The position numbers were made by a program, and so were the translations under genes. A stretch of 64,000 nucleotides of DNA from Monosporascus cannonballus (taxonomy: Eukaryota > Ascomycota > Sordariomycetes > Xylariales): positions 62,001 through 126,000 of the forward strand of contig QJNS01000122.1 of assembly GCA_004154925.1 (NCBI GenBank), given 5' to 3'. Under the pieces are notes generated by a model that saw only the letters and a program-made list of their open reading frames with translations, had not been told where the DNA came from and ran no database searches. This document shows, in pieces, positions 12,190 to 25,599 of this stretch; the stretch's first letter is position 1; each line of letters starts with the position of its first letter.

Positions 12190-15100
12190 ATAAGGTTTTT
12201 AACAAATTTCCAGGTCTTTTCGAAATTTAGGTATTTTTTTATTTGATTAGGTACTGGGTAAGTCCGTTTTATTTTCGCATATTAAAAACTTGTTTTATTT
12301 CGTATACTTATTCGTTTTTTTTATATCGTTTTATATTATATGTACTTTAATCGTATCTGTTATTAATTCGAATAAAGGAATATAAAACATTAAATAGAAT
12401 TTAATTTTTAATGGAAATTCTAATTAGTAATTATTTTCTGAGATTTTTTGGCGATTTTGTATAGACCGATATATTTAAAATCGAATTTTTTGCTGGGTTT
12501 TTTTATTTAAATATTTTTGGTAACGAGGAAAACCATTTCCCCTTTTTTAAAGATTAATCTTTTTAACATTTTCCGATTATAATACTTATTTATTTAATTC
12601 TGTACGAATTCTAATTTTATTTTTATTTCTTAATATTATTATCGTAATTATTTTGACATAAAAATTATTTTGATATTTATTAAACCGTCGTTACGTATTT
12701 TTCTGTAAATTTTTGAAATAAAACCAAAGTTTACGTATGCAGGTATTATTTTAATGTTTTTATAGTAATTAATATTATAGGCTAATTATGCGATTAATAA
12801 TTTCTTAACTTCATTATTTTGTTCGTAATTAATTTAATATCGTAAATAAGTTTTTAAAGTTTAATTTATTCGTTTTATTTATTTATTTGTTTAAGGTTTA
12901 AATGCGTTAGATAATTTATGATTTAAGCCGATTTATATTATTAAACTTTGCCAAAATTTAAATACAAATATTAATCGTTTATTTAATATAATTTTTATTA
13001 ATAATCCGTATATGTTAAAAATATAGCTGAAAAAAATATATGCCGGTTATTCAGCGTTTATATTCTGATAATATGGTAAGAAATAGGAAAGTTTCGTAAA
13101 TCGATCGACGATTACGAAAATTTTATCGTAATATATTTTTATAGCTGGATTTCTTAATATAAAAAGCTTAATAATAAAATCGAATATGATTAAATATTAT
13201 AATCGTTTTGCGATTAATAATGGCTGTAATTTTCCGTATGGCTTATGTCGTCGAGCCTTTATTTTAACGTAAATATTGCATTATTATATAATTTTCTATA
13301 TTGTTAATTTTATTTTAGGAAAAAAATATATTTGTTAAAATTGCTTTGAGGTTTTATGGATCCTTGGATATTTATATAACTGATATTCGTATATCTTTTG
13401 TACCAGATTTTCTGATATTTCTTTAGAATTTGCATTTTGTCCGTTTTTGGGTTATTTGGAAGATTATCGTTGTATTATTGTATTTTCTGATATATATCGC
13501 TAGGTACTGCCCGAATTGTCGTAATTTGTCGTAAGCGTAAATATATTTTTGTGGTGGTATTAAAAATTATATAATTAATTTTAACCAATTTCTTTTTCGA
13601 GGTTTGGTCGTTTGCTTAAGGTATTTGATCTGCCATTTTTTACGCCTTTTTTGTGGATAATAACGAAATCGAAGTTCGCCAATTTTTTTACGTATTTTAA
13701 TTATTATCTTGTAAATTTCCTAATCGTGGTAAAACGGGTAAAAATTTGATAATCCGTTTAAATCTTAACCTGGTGCAAACTTCCTTTTAAAAAATGCCTG
13801 AATTTTTGAAATACTATAATAATAGCCATAAATCTTTTTACCTGGAATACCGTAATTAAGTTCGGCTCCCTTTAATTGTACAAAAAGAATATAATAAGGT
13901 GCAATTTGCTTTAATTATTTCGTTATCCGATTATTACGTTTAACGCGTAATCCGAAATATTGGTTTTTAATTTAACAAGGCGGTTTAAATCGTACATAAT
14001 TAATATTAGTTCGTTAGTAATCGTATTTTTAATATTCTAAAATGCTTTTTTCGTATTTGGCGTTTATTTGAATTTTTTTTTCTTATAAGGTTTATTAGGG
14101 GTATAGTTATTTTGCTAAAGTTTCGAATGAACTTTCTGTAGTAATTAGCGCATCTAAGGAATACCTATATTTTTTAATTATTATTAACGTTTATTATTTT
14201 GTGATTATAGCAACTTTTTGGGAGTTTATCTTAATATGTCCTAAGGTAATAATATGTCCTAAATATTTTATTTCTTATATATAAAATTAATTTTTTTTAC
14301 GTTAATAAATAACTTTGCATTTTATAAAACTTGAAAAACTTTATAAACGTATTTTGCGTATGCTTTTTTATTTTTAAGAAAATAAAAATGTTGTTAAAAT
14401 AAGAAACGACGAAAATATTAAGGTATTTTTATAATATGTAATTAATTATTCGCTGGAAGGTTACTAGTACGTTTATAAATCTTATTGATATAACTAAATA
14501 CTTAAATAGTTTGTATTTCGTTTTAAACGCTATTTTTTATTCGTATCCTTTTTTAATCTTAATAAGGTTATATTTGTCCTTCAGATTAAACGCTATGAAT
14601 TATTTGGTTCCGTAAAGCTAGTTTTTTATATCCGTAATTAAGGGTAATAATATTCGATTTTTAATAATAATATCGTTTAATTATGGATAATTAACTATAA
14701 GTCGTAATTTTCCATTTTCTTTTAGTACGAAAAATATCGGATATTTTATTAGTAATTTCAAAGGTCGAATTTATCCTTTTTATAGTCGATTTTCCAGGTA
14801 TTTTTTTTAAAAATGCGTAATTCGTTTCCGCTAAGATTATAAATAAGGTAAAATTTTGTTAAAAATCCGTTTTTGAGGATTATTTCGTAATTTTATTCGT
14901 TATGTTTTAATAATTTTATATCTAGTTTTTTTTTAAAAAAATTATTTATATCTATAGTATTATGGTAGCATATTAATTAGATTTTCTTGGGACTGTTACT
15001 TTTTTAGGTCGTTATTTAGTTGCTTTAGTTTCGCTTTGATAGTAATAACGATACGTCGTATTTTTCTTTAATGCCCGTTTTCTTTTTGTATCTTGTTTTT

Positions 15101-17400
15101 TTGGGTGGTAAAGTATCTATCGTATTCTTATGCCTACATTTGTCGCCATTATCGATCGAATATTAAGATTTTAATTTTTTTTCGTTTATTAACAGAAAAT
15201 AAAGCGAATTTTACGTGGCTAATTTTACCGTTAATTGAAATTCCGTATTAGCGTATTTATGATAATCCTAAGATTATATCGTAGTTCCTAAATGGAACGA
15301 TATCGAAATTAACTGTTTAATATTATTCTTAGATAAAAATCTTAAGGTAATTAAATTCGCGTATAACTTTTCCGTTATCGTAAACGAATTTCTAACTTTT
15401 GGTATTTGTCGTTATATAAAGTTTTAACTTATATCTTTATAGCAGTTTAAACTTAATAACCATATTTGGTATAATATAATATTTGCGTAAAGTTTCGTAA
15501 TCCATTATTGCGGTATATTAATACGTTCCTAATTATATTTCCAAAATAATAAAATTATTAACGTTTTTTATCGTTACGTTTAAAACCTTTTTAAAGAATT
15601 TCTTTGATTTTTCTGGATTTCGTTATTTTGCAACTTTTTTATAGGTAACCTTTTTTTAATTCCTATTTGAATTTGTGAAACCTTACTTATGTTTTTTTAT
15701 TTAACGCGTTAAGCTGTTATATTTATTATTATTGCCGGCATATTATCTTTTCGAACCATATTAATTATTTCTAATTTTTTTATAAGTTTTTTTATCGAAT
15801 AAATTGTTTTTTTATATTTACAATTATATCCCATTATACGTCGTTTTAATTATCGTTCCAGAAATGTCTTAAAAATTAATGTATTTTTTCCTTAATGGCT
15901 TTTTTTTCTGGGGATTTATAATAAATATTATCTAAAAATAAAGGTCCGTAATAATTTTCTGATAATCCTTTTTAACCGTACGTTAGATTAACATCTTTTC
16001 CGTTTGGTGGTTATATTATTTATAGTAATAAAAAGGGTCTTTTTGCAGATATTATTTTTTTTAGGGCTAGGTTTTTATTTCGGCTAGCTGCTGGATATTT
16101 CTTAGGGTTATGGTTCGAAATTATCGATATTATTACTTATAGTTCTTATTATTTCTAGTACGATTTAGAAAATCGAATCTTTCGTAATATATGCAGGTAA
16201 TTCGTTCGTAAATATATTATTTTTATTTTTCGCAATCGGGATATTTTTGACGTCGACAATATATGGCGTACATTTTGCTATATCGATTAAGGATTCCGGG
16301 ATGGATTTTTTCTGTTTAATTCTGGTATTCGCGTAATTATCCTCATAATGCTTTTTATTATATTCGCGATATTTATTGGGCTGATATTCTGGCTTTTCGT
16401 ATTCTTTATTAAATTTCTTATTATAATAATCCGTATTAGACTTTTTGCCGTAAGCTTAATATATATTTCGCTTAAATTATGTTAATAGCTTTGCTATTAT
16501 TGTTTTGGTTATGTTTGGATTATTCCTCTGGTATAGGGGTCCAATTATTTTGTCGTAATTTTTTAGGTTTTTTATATTTATAAGTTTTAGATCCTATTTT
16601 GCCATAATTAAAGCACTTAATCTGGCTTTAATCTTGTTTATTGGTAACGCCAAATTTCATAGGTACTAATGCCGTTCCGTAAGAAATAAGGGGTGTATCT
16701 TGTTTTTTTCCCTAGTTAAACTTGTTATATCTCGAACGTAAGGCAAATTATCCCTTTTTTTCTTATTATTTTTCAAATTATCGGTTATTAATCTTAATTA
16801 TTTTTGCAATATACCGGTTTAAAGTAATTAATTATTTAATCCGAATAATTTTATTTTTATATTATCTTTTAACCCTTTATATACTGTATCGATAAAGATA
16901 TTAGCTTTATCGTTTTTTTATCCGGCCTTAGCCGTAAAACTTTTGAAGGTTACGGCGTATTTAAACGCGGGTTTTTTTTATCGGAATTACAGAAATTATT
17001 AAGCCGTAAATCGTTTTTTATCCGGATTACCGAAATTATTATGCATTTTATTTTCGAAATTGGCAGAAAGTAAAAGAATTTCGTTAATAAAGTTTTCCTT
17101 ATCTGGCTTTTTTACTTCCCGGAAATATCTTATAATAGGCTTAAATTAATTAACCGTATTTTCCGTTAAGCATATTCCCATTATTAGAACCTGATCCGTT
17201 AGGTTATTAAGGTTTAAAAAACGAAAATAAATTCGTACTTAAATTAAAAAGGTTTAAAAGTTGCCTTTGTTATTATAAGGTTCCGGCTTTTTAAGTTTTA
17301 TGCGGGCGAAAAAGGGTTAGGCAGATGGCGTAACCCTAATTTATCGGATTTCTTTTTCTAGTTCCCGAATTCGAACCTAAAGCTGTTAAGTAAAGGTTTT
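12190..17400 (-). pseudogene. Element D gag-pol relic
   Basis: A Gypsy polyprotein remnant on the - strand, in the same order as A: chromodomain nearest 12190-12310, integrase near 13100, RT near 14400, gag toward 17400. YFNN replaces the catalytic Y-x-D-D at 14390-14401. No frame longer than about 60 codons survives. Limits are approximate and taken from comparison with A and B. Confidence 0.7.
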
Positions 17401-17478
17401 CTAAACGTTAATCGATATTTTGATAGTATTAAATATTGCTTAAAATCTAACGGTATTATTAAATAAAATTTTGTAGCG

Positions 17479-17847
17479 TATAACGGCTAAGTAATTTAAC
17501 CAATTATTAAACCTTAGTTATATAAATTTATGTTAACAGGAGTATCGTGGGAATTTAAGCAATAAATATAGTAACGTGTTACCTTTCGTAATGCCAAAGG
17601 TGTTTTAGATAATAATATTTTATTGCAAGCTGAAATTATTTAAATTATAGAAATAATAAACGTATATATTTTTTTAAACTTAATTATTCGTAATTACGCC
17701 GTTAATAGTAATTATAATCATTTCGGATCACTTTTAATTATTAATAATTACTGGCTTGGCAGTGATTACCGTTACATAACCCGGGAGGTGGCCCGTATGC
17801 TCCCTGCCTGACCGTTTCTTGAGACCGGAGCTTGTCGGGTCGTAACT
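17479..17847 (-). repeat. Element D 5' LTR
   Basis: It starts TATAACGG at 17479 and ends CGTAACT at 17847, directly before the ATACG duplication. The last base is T where the family has A. The low-mutation stretch at about 17775-17847 still resembles the un-RIPed solo LTR at 59314-59715 in antisense. Confidence 0.83.
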
Positions 17848-17852
17848 ATACG

Positions 17853-20660
17853 AACAGCTTTTTAAAAAAATCTTAATACGAAATTATTAGAACATAGCAA
17901 ATAAAATTATAAAATAATCCTTAAAAAAGGATTTTCGACGAAATCTTACCCCATTTACAATCTTAACAAAAATAAATTACGTATTTTTAAAGAATACTTA
18001 GAAAGTCGGTTATAAAAAGGATAAATTCGATTTTCGAAATTACCAACAGATTATTTAATATTTTTTACACCGAAAAAAACCCGAAAATTTGTAATTTATA
18101 ATTAATTATTAATAATTAAACGATCTTATTATTAAAGATCGAATATTATTACTCTTAATTATAGAAAAAAAAACCGACTTTATAAAACCTAATAGTTTAG
18201 AATATTCGATTTTAAAAATAAATATACCCTTATTAAAATTAAAAAAAGATACGAATAGAAAACAGATTTTAAGACGAAATATAAACTATTTAAATATTTA
18301 GTTATGCTAATAAGATTTACAAATATATTAATAATTTTCGAGCGGATAATTAATTACGTATTACGAAAATATCTTGATATTTTCATCGATTATTATTTTA
18401 ACGATATTTTTATTTTTTTAGAAACGAAAAAAACATATATAAGATATATTTAAAAAGTTTTGTAAGCTTTATAAAATATCAGGTTACTTAATATTGCAGA
18501 AAAAAAATAATATTACGTATAGGAAATAAAATATTTGGGATATATTATTATCCCAAAATATGTTAGAATAAACCTTAAGAAAATCGCTGCAGTTATAGAA
18601 TAACAAATACCAATTACGGTTGAGGAAATACAGGTATTCCTTGAATTCGTTAATTATTATAGGAAATTTATTCGAAATTTTAGTAAAGTAATTTTACCCC
18701 TAACGATCTTTACGAAAAGAAAAAGGTTTAAATAAACGCCAAATACGGAAAAAATATATTAAGATATTAAGGATATAATTATCAACAAGCCAGTATTAAT
18801 TATGTACGATTTAAATTATCTTTTTAAATTAAAAAACGATATTTCGGATTATGCGTTAAATATAATAATTGGATAACGAAATAATTAAAACAAATTGTAC
18901 TTTATTATATTCTTTTCGTACAAATTACAAAAAACCAAATGGAATTCCATTATTTCAGAAAAGGAATTTATAGCCTTTATTATGGCATTTAAAGAATTTA
19001 GGTATTTCCTAAAGGAAAATATATACCAGGTTAAAGTTTATTTAAATTATTAAGATCTTATCCGATTTATTACGATTAAGGAATTTATAAGATAATAATT
19101 TCGTTATGCGGAAAAATTAGCGAATTTCGATTTCGTTATTATCTATAGCAAAAGCTTAGAAAATAACAGAGCAAGTACTTTAAATAAGCAGTTAAACCTC
19201 GAAAAGAAACTGGTTAAAATTAACCATATATTTTTCGATAGTATTATAATAAAATATTTACGCCCGCGATAAATTACAACAATTCGAGCAGTATCTTTTG
19301 ATATATACCAGAGGATCTAGTAATATAATAACGGTCTCCTAGAAAACCAAAAAACGGATAAAATACAAATTCTAAAAAATACCAAAGGGATTTAGTACGA
19401 AATATATGCGAATATCAGTTATATAAATATCAAAGGATTTATAAACCTTAAAATGGCTTTAATATATATATTCTTTTCTTAAAATAAAATTAACGATATA
19501 AACGATTATGGGGCAATACGATATTTATACCAAAACGAAAACATAATACTATAAGCCATATAAAAAATTACAATTATTATTAATCGCAAAACGATTATAA
19601 TATTTACTTATATTTAACTTTATTATTAAATTTTTATATCAAAAAATATAAATACAAAAATATATTACGATAATATTTTCGTAATTGTCGATCGATTTAC
19701 GAAACTTTGCTATTTTTACTATATTATAAAAATATAAATGCCGAATTAATAACATATATCTTTTTAAATATATTTATAATGTAGGAGGATTATTAATAAA
19801 TATCTTTTCAAATAAAGGGTCAATATTTGTATCTAAGTTTTGGCAACGTTTAAAAACATAAATCAGGTTAAATCATAAAGTTTTTAACGCTTTCATATTA
19901 TAAATAAATAAATGAACAAAGTAAATAAGCTAAACCTTAAAAATTTACTTCCCATATTATATTAACTAAGAACAAAATAATTAAATTAAAATATTATTTA
20001 TCGTATAATTAACTTATAATAATCATTATTACAAGAATATCAAAATAATATTTGTAAACTTAAATTTTGGTTTTATTATAGAAACTTAAAGAAAAATACA
20101 TAATAACGGTTTAATTAATATTAAACAAATTTTTATATTAAAATAATTACAATAATTATATTAAGAAATAAAAACAGAATTAAAGTTCGTATGAAATTAA
20201 ATAAATAAATATTATAATTAAAATGGTTAAAAGAATTGATTTTTAAAAAGGGTGAAATAATTTTCTTTATTATGACAAAGAGTTAAATAAAATGATCTAA
20301 TAAATAATTCGATTTTAAATATATCGATTTATATAAAATCGTTAAAAATATCTTAAAAAATAATTATTAATTAAAGCTTGTATTAAAAATCCAATTTTGT
20401 ATAATTTTCTACATTTTTTAATTTTGGTTAATAAAGAGTATAATTAAAATATATACGGTATAAAATTGTATAAAATAATAAACAAAAAAAATATATAAAA
20501 TAAAAAAAGATTTCGATATCCGAAAATAAAATAAATTTACCTAATACTTAACTAAGAGAAAAAAGTATCCAGATTTCGAAAATACCTAGAAACCTATTTA
20601 AAACCTTATTAACGCCTAACGCCTATTAAAAGCTTTTACCAGTAACGTCGAAATTGGCAG
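17853..20660 (+). pseudogene. Element C pol relic (RT, RNase H, IN, chromodomain)
   Basis: This continues the C polyprotein beyond element D. The RT catalytic site reads Y-F-N-D at 18394-18405. The thumb region near 18530-18700 retains the Gypsy EVQ..LEF.NYYRKFIRNF signature. The integrase core VDRFTK is at 19687-19704 with its first catalytic Asp (19690-19692). A chromodomain relic (KYPDFENT type) is near 20500-20610. In-frame stops are frequent. Confidence 0.75.
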
Positions 20661-21256
20661 GGTTAAAGGTTCCCAAATCGGTAAATGACTAATTAATAAA
20701 TTTAAGGTTGGACCAGTCGTAAAAAAGCGCGGCCTTTGTCGATATGGCCTAGGCGGCCTTTAATTCGGCCTGTTTCTCTTAACGTTCCAATTTATCCAAT
20801 TTTTCTAAGGACTAAAGCTTACGGAATAACATACGTATTACACGATCGGCCCATAATTTCTTTTGTTTTTGAAGCCGACGAATTTTGGCCTCCGCTTATT
20901 CCCCCTTTTTTTTAATCTTTTTAAGTTCCCTTTTAATCTTAAGGTAATTAAAAACGAACTTTTCAAATTAAGAAATGGAAAAACCTTTAATATTATAAAG
21001 GCCTTAATTCCGCATTACATATTTTTCGAACCAGGAGAAATTCGACGAAAGAATACGATAAAATAATCACCCGTACCGAATATAATAAAAATATATAAAT
21101 ATATTTACAGTTCGAAAAGTGATTAACTTAAGCAAAGTATTTTGTTCTTTCGTTTTTATGTTAATTAATCTTTTAATACGACTCGATATAATGGCAAAAA
21201 CAGGACTTACAAAAGGAAAAAAAAATTCGGGGCGAAAGTTATGGAAAAGAAAATTG
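20661..21256 (+). other. 3' untranslated segment of element C
   Basis: It lies between the chromodomain relic and the 3' LTR. The open frame of 67 codons at 20863-21066 has no recognisable motif and is probably chance. The purine-rich stretch ending at about 21256 is the likely polypurine tract. Confidence 0.5.
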
Positions 21257-21590
21257 TATTACAGCCTAACAGGTTGCGGCCTCGGAAAACAGTTGTAATA
21301 AAAAAAATAACTAAGTCATATGGGTCGAGTTACGTAATAGCTCGACAGGATTTATCGTAAAGCCCGTAAAGCCAGAATCGATAAGGTGAAAGAATCAAAT
21401 ATAAAACGCTTATTATTTCCATAGTTTAAATAACTTCAACTTACAATAAAACATCATTACCTAAGGTATCCTTGGTATTACGAAACGTAATACGTTATTA
21501 TATCTATTGTTTAGTGTTCTATAATACTCCTGCTAATATAAACTCGTACGACTAAGATTTAATAGTTGGTTAAACAGCCTGGCCGTCACA
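21257..21590 (+). repeat. Element C 3' LTR
   Basis: It begins TATTACAGCC at 21257 and ends GGCCGTCACA at 21590 (334 bp). It has one copy of the CGTAAAGCC/ATCGATA module where the 5' LTR has two. TACGTA at 21331-21336 replaces the CACGTG of the 5' partner. Confidence 0.87.
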
Positions 21591-21595
21591 TAAAA

Positions 21596-24480
21596 AAGAA
21601 ATTAAAAAACAAGTTTTATCGAAAAAACAATTTATTAGGTTAAAAATTAAAACGTAATGTTTAATATTTTTCAAATTAAAACTACAAGATTTAATAATAC
21701 ATTGCACATAAATATTTGGCATATTTAAAATTAATTAAGCTATTTCCAAAATTAATTATGAATTATAAACTATTACTACTTATAATAATAAGAATATACA
21801 TTATGTTTTATATTTTTCCTTAAACTAATCCGAAAACACGTTATTTTGAAAATAAATCTGGAAATTGAAAAAAACGATAATAACGAATGCTAAGTTAAAA
21901 AGGTACTAGATTCTCGAATAATCAATAATAAGGTTTAATACTTAATTAAGTAGAAAAATTACCTATTAAGAGAAATTATATAGGAACTATTTAAACATTT
22001 AATAAATACGATAAATCTGATTAAAACGCTTTATTATTAAAATCCCGGCTGACCGGTTTTAATGCGGCTAAGATTGCGGGCGATAACGACTTAAACGTGA
22101 AATTTAACCTTATATTATTTTAATCGAACGAGGTAAAAGTTGTCGTCATAATATTTATTTTTCCAGCAAATTACGTTTATTTCGCTTTTATTCGATACCA
22201 TTTCATTCTTAACTCGTTTTTTAATTAATTCAATTTGTAATTTGTTTAATACCTCAACAACTGTCTTTTCAAAATGTTTTATTATTATCAATGGCCTTTT
22301 AATCAGTTAATAAGTTCTTTCGTTTTTTTAGCAAACTTTTAGAAGGTTATTAAGGAATCTTTTATCTTACGTTATTTCTTTTGCAATTTATTACGTTTTT
22401 TGTTTAATTTTCGCTAAAAAGTTCATATTTAATATGCTATAAAAGAAACGTTAATAACGAAAATAACAGTTGAAGTTTGGAATATTAATTAGGAAAAGGC
22501 AATTTAATTTCCTAAAGCGAATACCGTTCAAATAAAAAGCAACTTAAAACCCGAATATTTTTAATACAATCTACGCGGTTATTATAGAACTTGCGCTAAT
22601 TTACACGAGGCTTTGGTTTGGGATACGATTTATTATATAAAGTTAAATGGAAAAGGTTAAGGAGATATTTCTATAAAAAACGTTTATTGTTTTTATCTTT
22701 AGGATAAAATTCCTTAAAATAAAAGAATAATATCACGAAAAAGATTGAGTTCTCGTTTCTAAAAAAAATCTTTTTAAAGCCTACCGTTAATATATAACGG
22801 CTAAATCTCGTCTAAAAAAATCTTATTTTTTTAATTTTTAAGTAATTTATATAATTTTAATTAAATTATAAACCCACGATATACTTAGTTGAGAAACATG
22901 AAATATAGAAAAAAATAAATTTTCATATAATAATATTTACTTCGATTCATTGTTAAATTATAAACTTTTGCCTTTAAGTAAAGATATTGTTCTTTATTTA
23001 AGAAAAACATTTGGAAATCTTTTTAGCGAATAAACTATTAACTTATTTCTCGTCTTATTATTATCTTTAATTTCAAAACTTTTTTAAATATTGCTTATAC
23101 CTCTAGATGAATATATAACAGGTTCGTTACATTAAGTAAACATTTATATCTAGCGTTATTACGTAATATACTTTTTCGAAAAATGTTTTCTATTAGGGGT
23201 TTTGTTATAGAAATATCTAAAAAAACGTTTACGAAATTTTGAACAAATTTAATAGAACTAGTGTTTTATAATTGCTTAAATTAATGTTTTAGTTAAAAAA
23301 TTAAAATAATTCGCGGTAATAATTTAAAAAGAATTAAAAATAATAATTGAGTTGGTTTTTTTTATATATCTAGATTTTGAATAAAATAACAACAATTTTA
23401 ACTATTAATATTAATATGGTTTATATTATAATTATAAATCAAAACACATCAAATATCGTAATTATCTTTTCTCATTTATTTTAAAACCTGTTACCAGAAA
23501 ACCCTTTTTATTTTTGTGATTTTTAAACGTATGTATATCACTTTATTGCGGTTATTTTTATGATTCATTGAAGCTAAAAAATACCCACCTCATATTAAGT
23601 TCAACTATTTAATTTACTTTATTATCAGATATTAAATGCTTTATAACGTTGTTGTATAAATTTTCGAAATTGCGTTATTGGCTAAATTTCAACGTGTTTG
23701 ATTATATTACTGTATTTTATATAATACTTATAAACCTATTATTTTAGCTCATATACAAATTTAAATATAATGGAAAAATTAAATTATCGAAAAAGATATA
23801 ACAGGATGAGAAAGGCATGAACTTAAACCTGTTAATAAATATAAAAATTGTAGGTTTTATATTATTTTTTAAAAAAACTATCGTTACTTATTACGTTATT
23901 CATTCGTTGACTCGTTTTTATAGTATTATTTTAAGACCGTAATTGTTTTTTAGCAAAATCCATATTTTACAATTTATAAAAATTGAATATATGCGGGATT
24001 ATTATTCTTTAATACTTGTTTTATTAAATTTAACGATATTTTTATTACTAAAAAAAAAAAAACTATATACGAAATATTTAATACTACGTTTTAGATTTAT
24101 CTTGGTAATTTGTTATATTGTTAAAAAGGTATTTCGGAATACTCGTAGGAATTTTATATACTAAAACGCCATTATAAAATTTATGATCGATTGTGCATAA
24201 AAAATAAATAAAAAATAATATAAGTTTTTAAATAAACTATTTATTATCGTTTTATTAATTTGTAAAGTATTTATATATATATAATAAAACGAAAAAAAAA
24301 ACAGATATATTTCATTAGCCTTAATCAGATCTTACTAACAGGTTTACGCATAAGCTTTCTTTTTATATTCGGGATTGAAAGTGTTTATATATCGTACTTA
24401 TTCTTCTACTATATATATGTGTATAAATAAGTTTATTAAAGTCAACGGTGTAATAGGTAATATTTTAATTTAAAAATCGT
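21596..24480. other. AT-rich gene-free DNA
   Basis: Nearly 3 kb of strongly AT-rich sequence with no convincing gene. A slightly less AT-rich patch at about 22040-22110 may be a decayed repeat, but I recognise no LTR, inverted repeat or protein motif. The 73-codon frame at 23943-24164 is low-complexity (Leu, Lys, Ile) and is not supported. Confidence 0.55.
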
Positions 24481-24484
24481 AAAA

Positions 24485-25206
24485 AATAACGAATAAGCGT
24501 TCGAAATGGTTTCCAATTAGTGGATTCGGTAGCGCGTTGGAGGGGAGGGTGCTTTCGTTAGTAAGGTTTACGTGGGCAATAGCAAGGCTGATTTGGGTAA
24601 TGGAAATAAGTTGATTTATTACAAAATCTGCAGTTATTCCTTCCCTCCCTATTCTCGCCCTAGAACATATTTAAAATCAGTTAGAAACGCAGTTTCTTAC
24701 GGGAAATCACGACAGGAAGCTAGTTGCGATAATTGTTGCAACCCGTTGCACCCGTTTCCCACCGCATTCCCCCATATCTCGAGCCCAAAGTGGACCTTTT
24801 CCCATATATGGTTAGCGTCGACGCCGGGAGCGCTTACTGTGAGACCTTCTGGCAGTTGGGGGATAGGCTTTAATCTCTCCTTCTGGCCGACGGTTCTACG
24901 TATTCTACGATCGCCCACCAAACTGACACAAGAAAGCAAGTTATTCACAAGTCTGATAAATTAATCCGCAGATCTTCGTATATGATCTACTATCAAGCTT
25001 CTTATAGCAGTGCAATTTGTCTTCTCGTAGATTGCCCTGCCCACAAACCAGCTCCGCATATAATTACTACATGCCTCCTCCCCAATCCTGTGAGATCCTG
25101 AAAATGCCGAAAAATGTGAGGCCCCACACTACGCGGGGACACTATCAGGTCTTAAATTCTTACAAATCCCTACAAGGTCGTGTCTTAACATCATTTTCCG
25201 CCTCAA
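24485..25206. other. Gene-island fragment left of element B, no gene identified
   Basis: Base composition turns abruptly to normal, with no RIP appearance. The 130-codon frame at 24572-24964 (+) overlaps an 83-codon frame at 24697-24948 (-); neither shows a motif I know. The last five bases, CTCAA at 25202-25206, are the left target duplication of element B. This fragment was once contiguous with 31829 onward, so it may hold the upstream region of the RNA ligase-family gene or the end of an unknown neighbour. Confidence 0.55.
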
Positions 25207-25558
25207 TGTTACGACCTGATAAGCCACGGCCTCCAGAAACGGTCGCAGCAGGAAAGGCCAAAAAAATTGTGTGGATCAGGTCACGTAACGGATCACCAGC
25301 TCACTAATGGTAAGCCAGTAAATCAAATTATTAGCTTATTAATGGTAAGTTAATAAGCCAGAAAAATATATACGCTTATTATTTCCATAATTTAAATAAC
25401 TTTAGTTTATAATAATAATTCGTTACTTAAGATATTTTTAATATTACGAAAAATAATACGATTATTATATTTATTATTTAGATTTTTATAATATTTTTGC
25501 TAATATAAACCCGTTAACTTAAGGTTTAATAATTGGTTAAACCGTATAATTCGTTATA
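25207..25558 (+). repeat. Element B 5' LTR
   Basis: It begins TGTTACGACC and ends TCGTTATA (family TCGTCACA). It carries two copies of the unit of about 33 bp (CAGCTCACTAATGGTAAGC type) against three in the 3' LTR, explaining the 34-bp length difference. CACGTA at 25283-25288 is one transition away from CACGTG. The TATA-proximal block ATATATACGCTTATTATT is at about 25368-25386. Confidence 0.9.
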
Positions 25559-25599
25559 TGTTATAAGCTTTTATTTAGTAATACCGTTAAACTTCAAGT

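Larger units (their letters stand above)
11113..17847 (-). mobile_element. Gypsy chromovirus element D, nested in pol of C
   Basis: LTRs lie at 11113-11487 and 17479-17847, with a perfect target duplication ATACG (11108-11112 and 17848-17852). The internal region reads on the - strand. The RT catalytic site is Y-F-N-N at 14390-14401 (both Asp to Asn), and an integrase VDRF relic is at about 13095-13120. A polypurine tract (GGGAAAAGGGAAGATCG) abuts the left LTR in antisense at about 11488-11505. Its LTR module is the RIPed counterpart of the GC-normal solo LTR at 59314-59715: GTGATCAC there appears as GTAATTAC here. Confidence 0.88.
1194..21590 (+). mobile_element. Gypsy chromovirus element C, host of two nested insertions
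   Basis: The 5' LTR begins at 1194 with TATTATGACC and the 3' LTR ends at 21590 with CCGTCACA. The un-RIPed family form begins TGTTACGACC. Flanking 5-mers are CAAAA (1189-1193) and TAAAA (21591-21595), a target-site duplication differing by one C/T change. Removing the two nested elements and their duplications leaves about 6.8 kb, a normal Gypsy length. Gag, RT, integrase and chromodomain relics occur in order on the + strand and match element B in arrangement. Stops and C/T or G/A changes are everywhere, so it is dead by RIP. It is the oldest layer of the nest, because A and D interrupt it. Confidence 0.88.
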
